A stretch of DNA of 64,000 nucleotides from Roseibacillus persicicus. Its GTDB lineage: Bacteria > Verrucomicrobiota > Verrucomicrobiia > Verrucomicrobiales > Akkermansiaceae. The notes under the pieces are model-generated. The model saw only the letters and a list, made by a program, of their open reading frames with translations, was not told the origin of the DNA and searched no databases. Numbering within the stretch: the stretch's first letter is position 1; each line of letters starts with the position of its first letter. Shown one piece after another: positions 63,510-64,000 of the stretch. The stretch spans positions 124,001 through 188,000 of the forward strand of contig NZ_BMXI01000006.1 of assembly GCF_014651675.1 (NCBI RefSeq), written 5' to 3'. A program made the position numbers and the translations under genes.

Positions 63510-64000
63510 TTAGTCTAACAGGTCCGGGCGGTTCTCGCGCGTGCGCTGGAGAGCTTGTGCCTTTTTCCATTCATCGATTTTCGCGTGATGGCCGGAAAGC
63601 AGGACTTCCGGGACCTTAAGGCCACGGAATTCGATGGGTTTGGTGTAGGCGGGAGCTTCCAGCATGTTCGGGTCCGAAAAGGATTCGTCCTCAGGTGAGC
63701 GGGCGTCGCCCAGAGCGCCGGGGAGAAGTCGAATGATGCTGTCGCAGAGAACGGCAGCCGCGAGGGCGCCGTTGGTGAGCACGTAGTCGCCAATCGAAAG
63801 TTCCAGATCGACCAGCTCCGTAATCACCCGGTGGTCCACTCCCTCATAGTGCCCGCAGATGAGGATGAGATGGTCTTCGCTTGAGAGTTCGCGCACCGTG
63901 GCTTGTTTGAGAACTTGGCCCTGGGGAGTGAGAAGGATGACTTTCGAGCTTTCTGTTCGCAGCTCTTCGATGGCGGCAAAGAGAGGTTCGGGTTTGAGCA
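63510..64000 (-). CDS. trmD: tRNA (guanine-N1)-methyltransferase TrmD, 5' end outside window
   Basis: The frame is open from the window edge to a TAA at 63510, 163 codons of the C-terminal part. LKPEPLFAAIEEL, ILICGHYEGVDHRV and ELSIGDYVLTNGALAAAVLCDSIIRLLPGALG form the knotted SPOUT site that binds S-adenosylmethionine. YTKPIEFRGLKVPEVLLSGHHAKIDEWK is the C-terminal signature. It methylates G37 of tRNAs. The rest of the gene lies to the right. Confidence 0.97.
   Translation of the reverse strand, partial: LKPEPLFAAIEELRTESSKVILLTPQGQVLKQATVRELSSEDHLILICGHYEGVDHRVITELVDLELSIGDYVLTNGALAAAVLCDSIIRLLPGALGDARSPEDESFSDPNMLEAPAYTKPIEFRGLKVPEVLLSGHHAKIDEWKKAQALQRTRENRPDLLD

Overview
This window looks like chromosomal DNA from a member of the Verrucomicrobiota, probably Verrucomicrobiales. 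That is an inference. It rests on PEP-CTERM secreted proteins, large secreted proteins that join a PVC-type dehydrogenase or HEAT-like region to a CxxCH haem domain, repeated helical-repeat signal-anchor proteins, a carboxynorspermidine-type dehydrogenase, and GC-rich coding sequence with strong G/C at third positions.

Layout. 1-1054: end of a PEP-CTERM metalloprotease. 1105-10143 (minus): a complete MoxR/Bat-type operon, read MoxR, DUF58, BatD-like anchor, VWA, VWA, TPR protein, giant BatD-like protein. 10274-12948: two paralogous helical-repeat membrane proteins. 12949-13483: AT-rich region upstream of dnaA, where gene direction diverges (origin candidate). 13484-16165: dnaA-dnaN. 16.9-22.6 kb: ACT protein, HEAT/haem protein, carboxynorspermidine-type dehydrogenase, Fic protein with a likely operator, TM2 protein. 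22.7-25.4 kb: large PVC dehydrogenase/cytochrome. 25.4-32.7 kb: DUF805, then a second MoxR operon (RDD, SpoIIM, DUF4129, DUF4350, MoxR, DUF58). 32.8-42.7 kb: lipoprotein, M29 peptidase, MoeB-rhodanese, Obg, GGCT-like, a possible membrane-anchored nuclease-fold protein, ClpB. 42.7-43.4 kb: array of palindrome-rich repeats. 43.4-50.4 kb: CBM9-like protein, Ski2-like helicase, a MITE-like inverted-repeat element, YbjN, a VWA-like PEP-CTERM protein. 50.4-55.6 kb: trpC, tRNA-Gly, PA14-like protein, YehS, zinc-ribbon protein, lipoprotein MsrA, a short Wzz-like protein. 55.7-60.1 kb: sucAB and terminators. 60.2-64 kb: TerC, permuted papain fold, adenylate kinase-like, fmt, trmD (partial).

The strongest unexpected signal is in the first MoxR operon. 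The TPR (BatC-like) gene is interrupted by an in-frame TGA at 4965-4967. Directly after it lies a perfect 7-bp hairpin with a GGTC loop, at the spacing of a bacterial SECIS element, and the frame stays open for 38 more codons, giving a U-x-x-C motif. I propose a selenocysteine-containing BatC-like protein. Removing the TGA as a stop also shrinks an anomalous 152-nt gap in this tight operon to 35 nt.

Other notable signals are the two repeat loci, an over-represented heptamer CTGTTAG/CTAACAG, an E2o with two lipoyl domains and no visible E1/E3-binding domain, a Fic protein whose motif histidine is a glutamine, and the candidate PD-(D/E)xK membrane protein. No rRNA, CRISPR array, prophage or transposase gene was seen.
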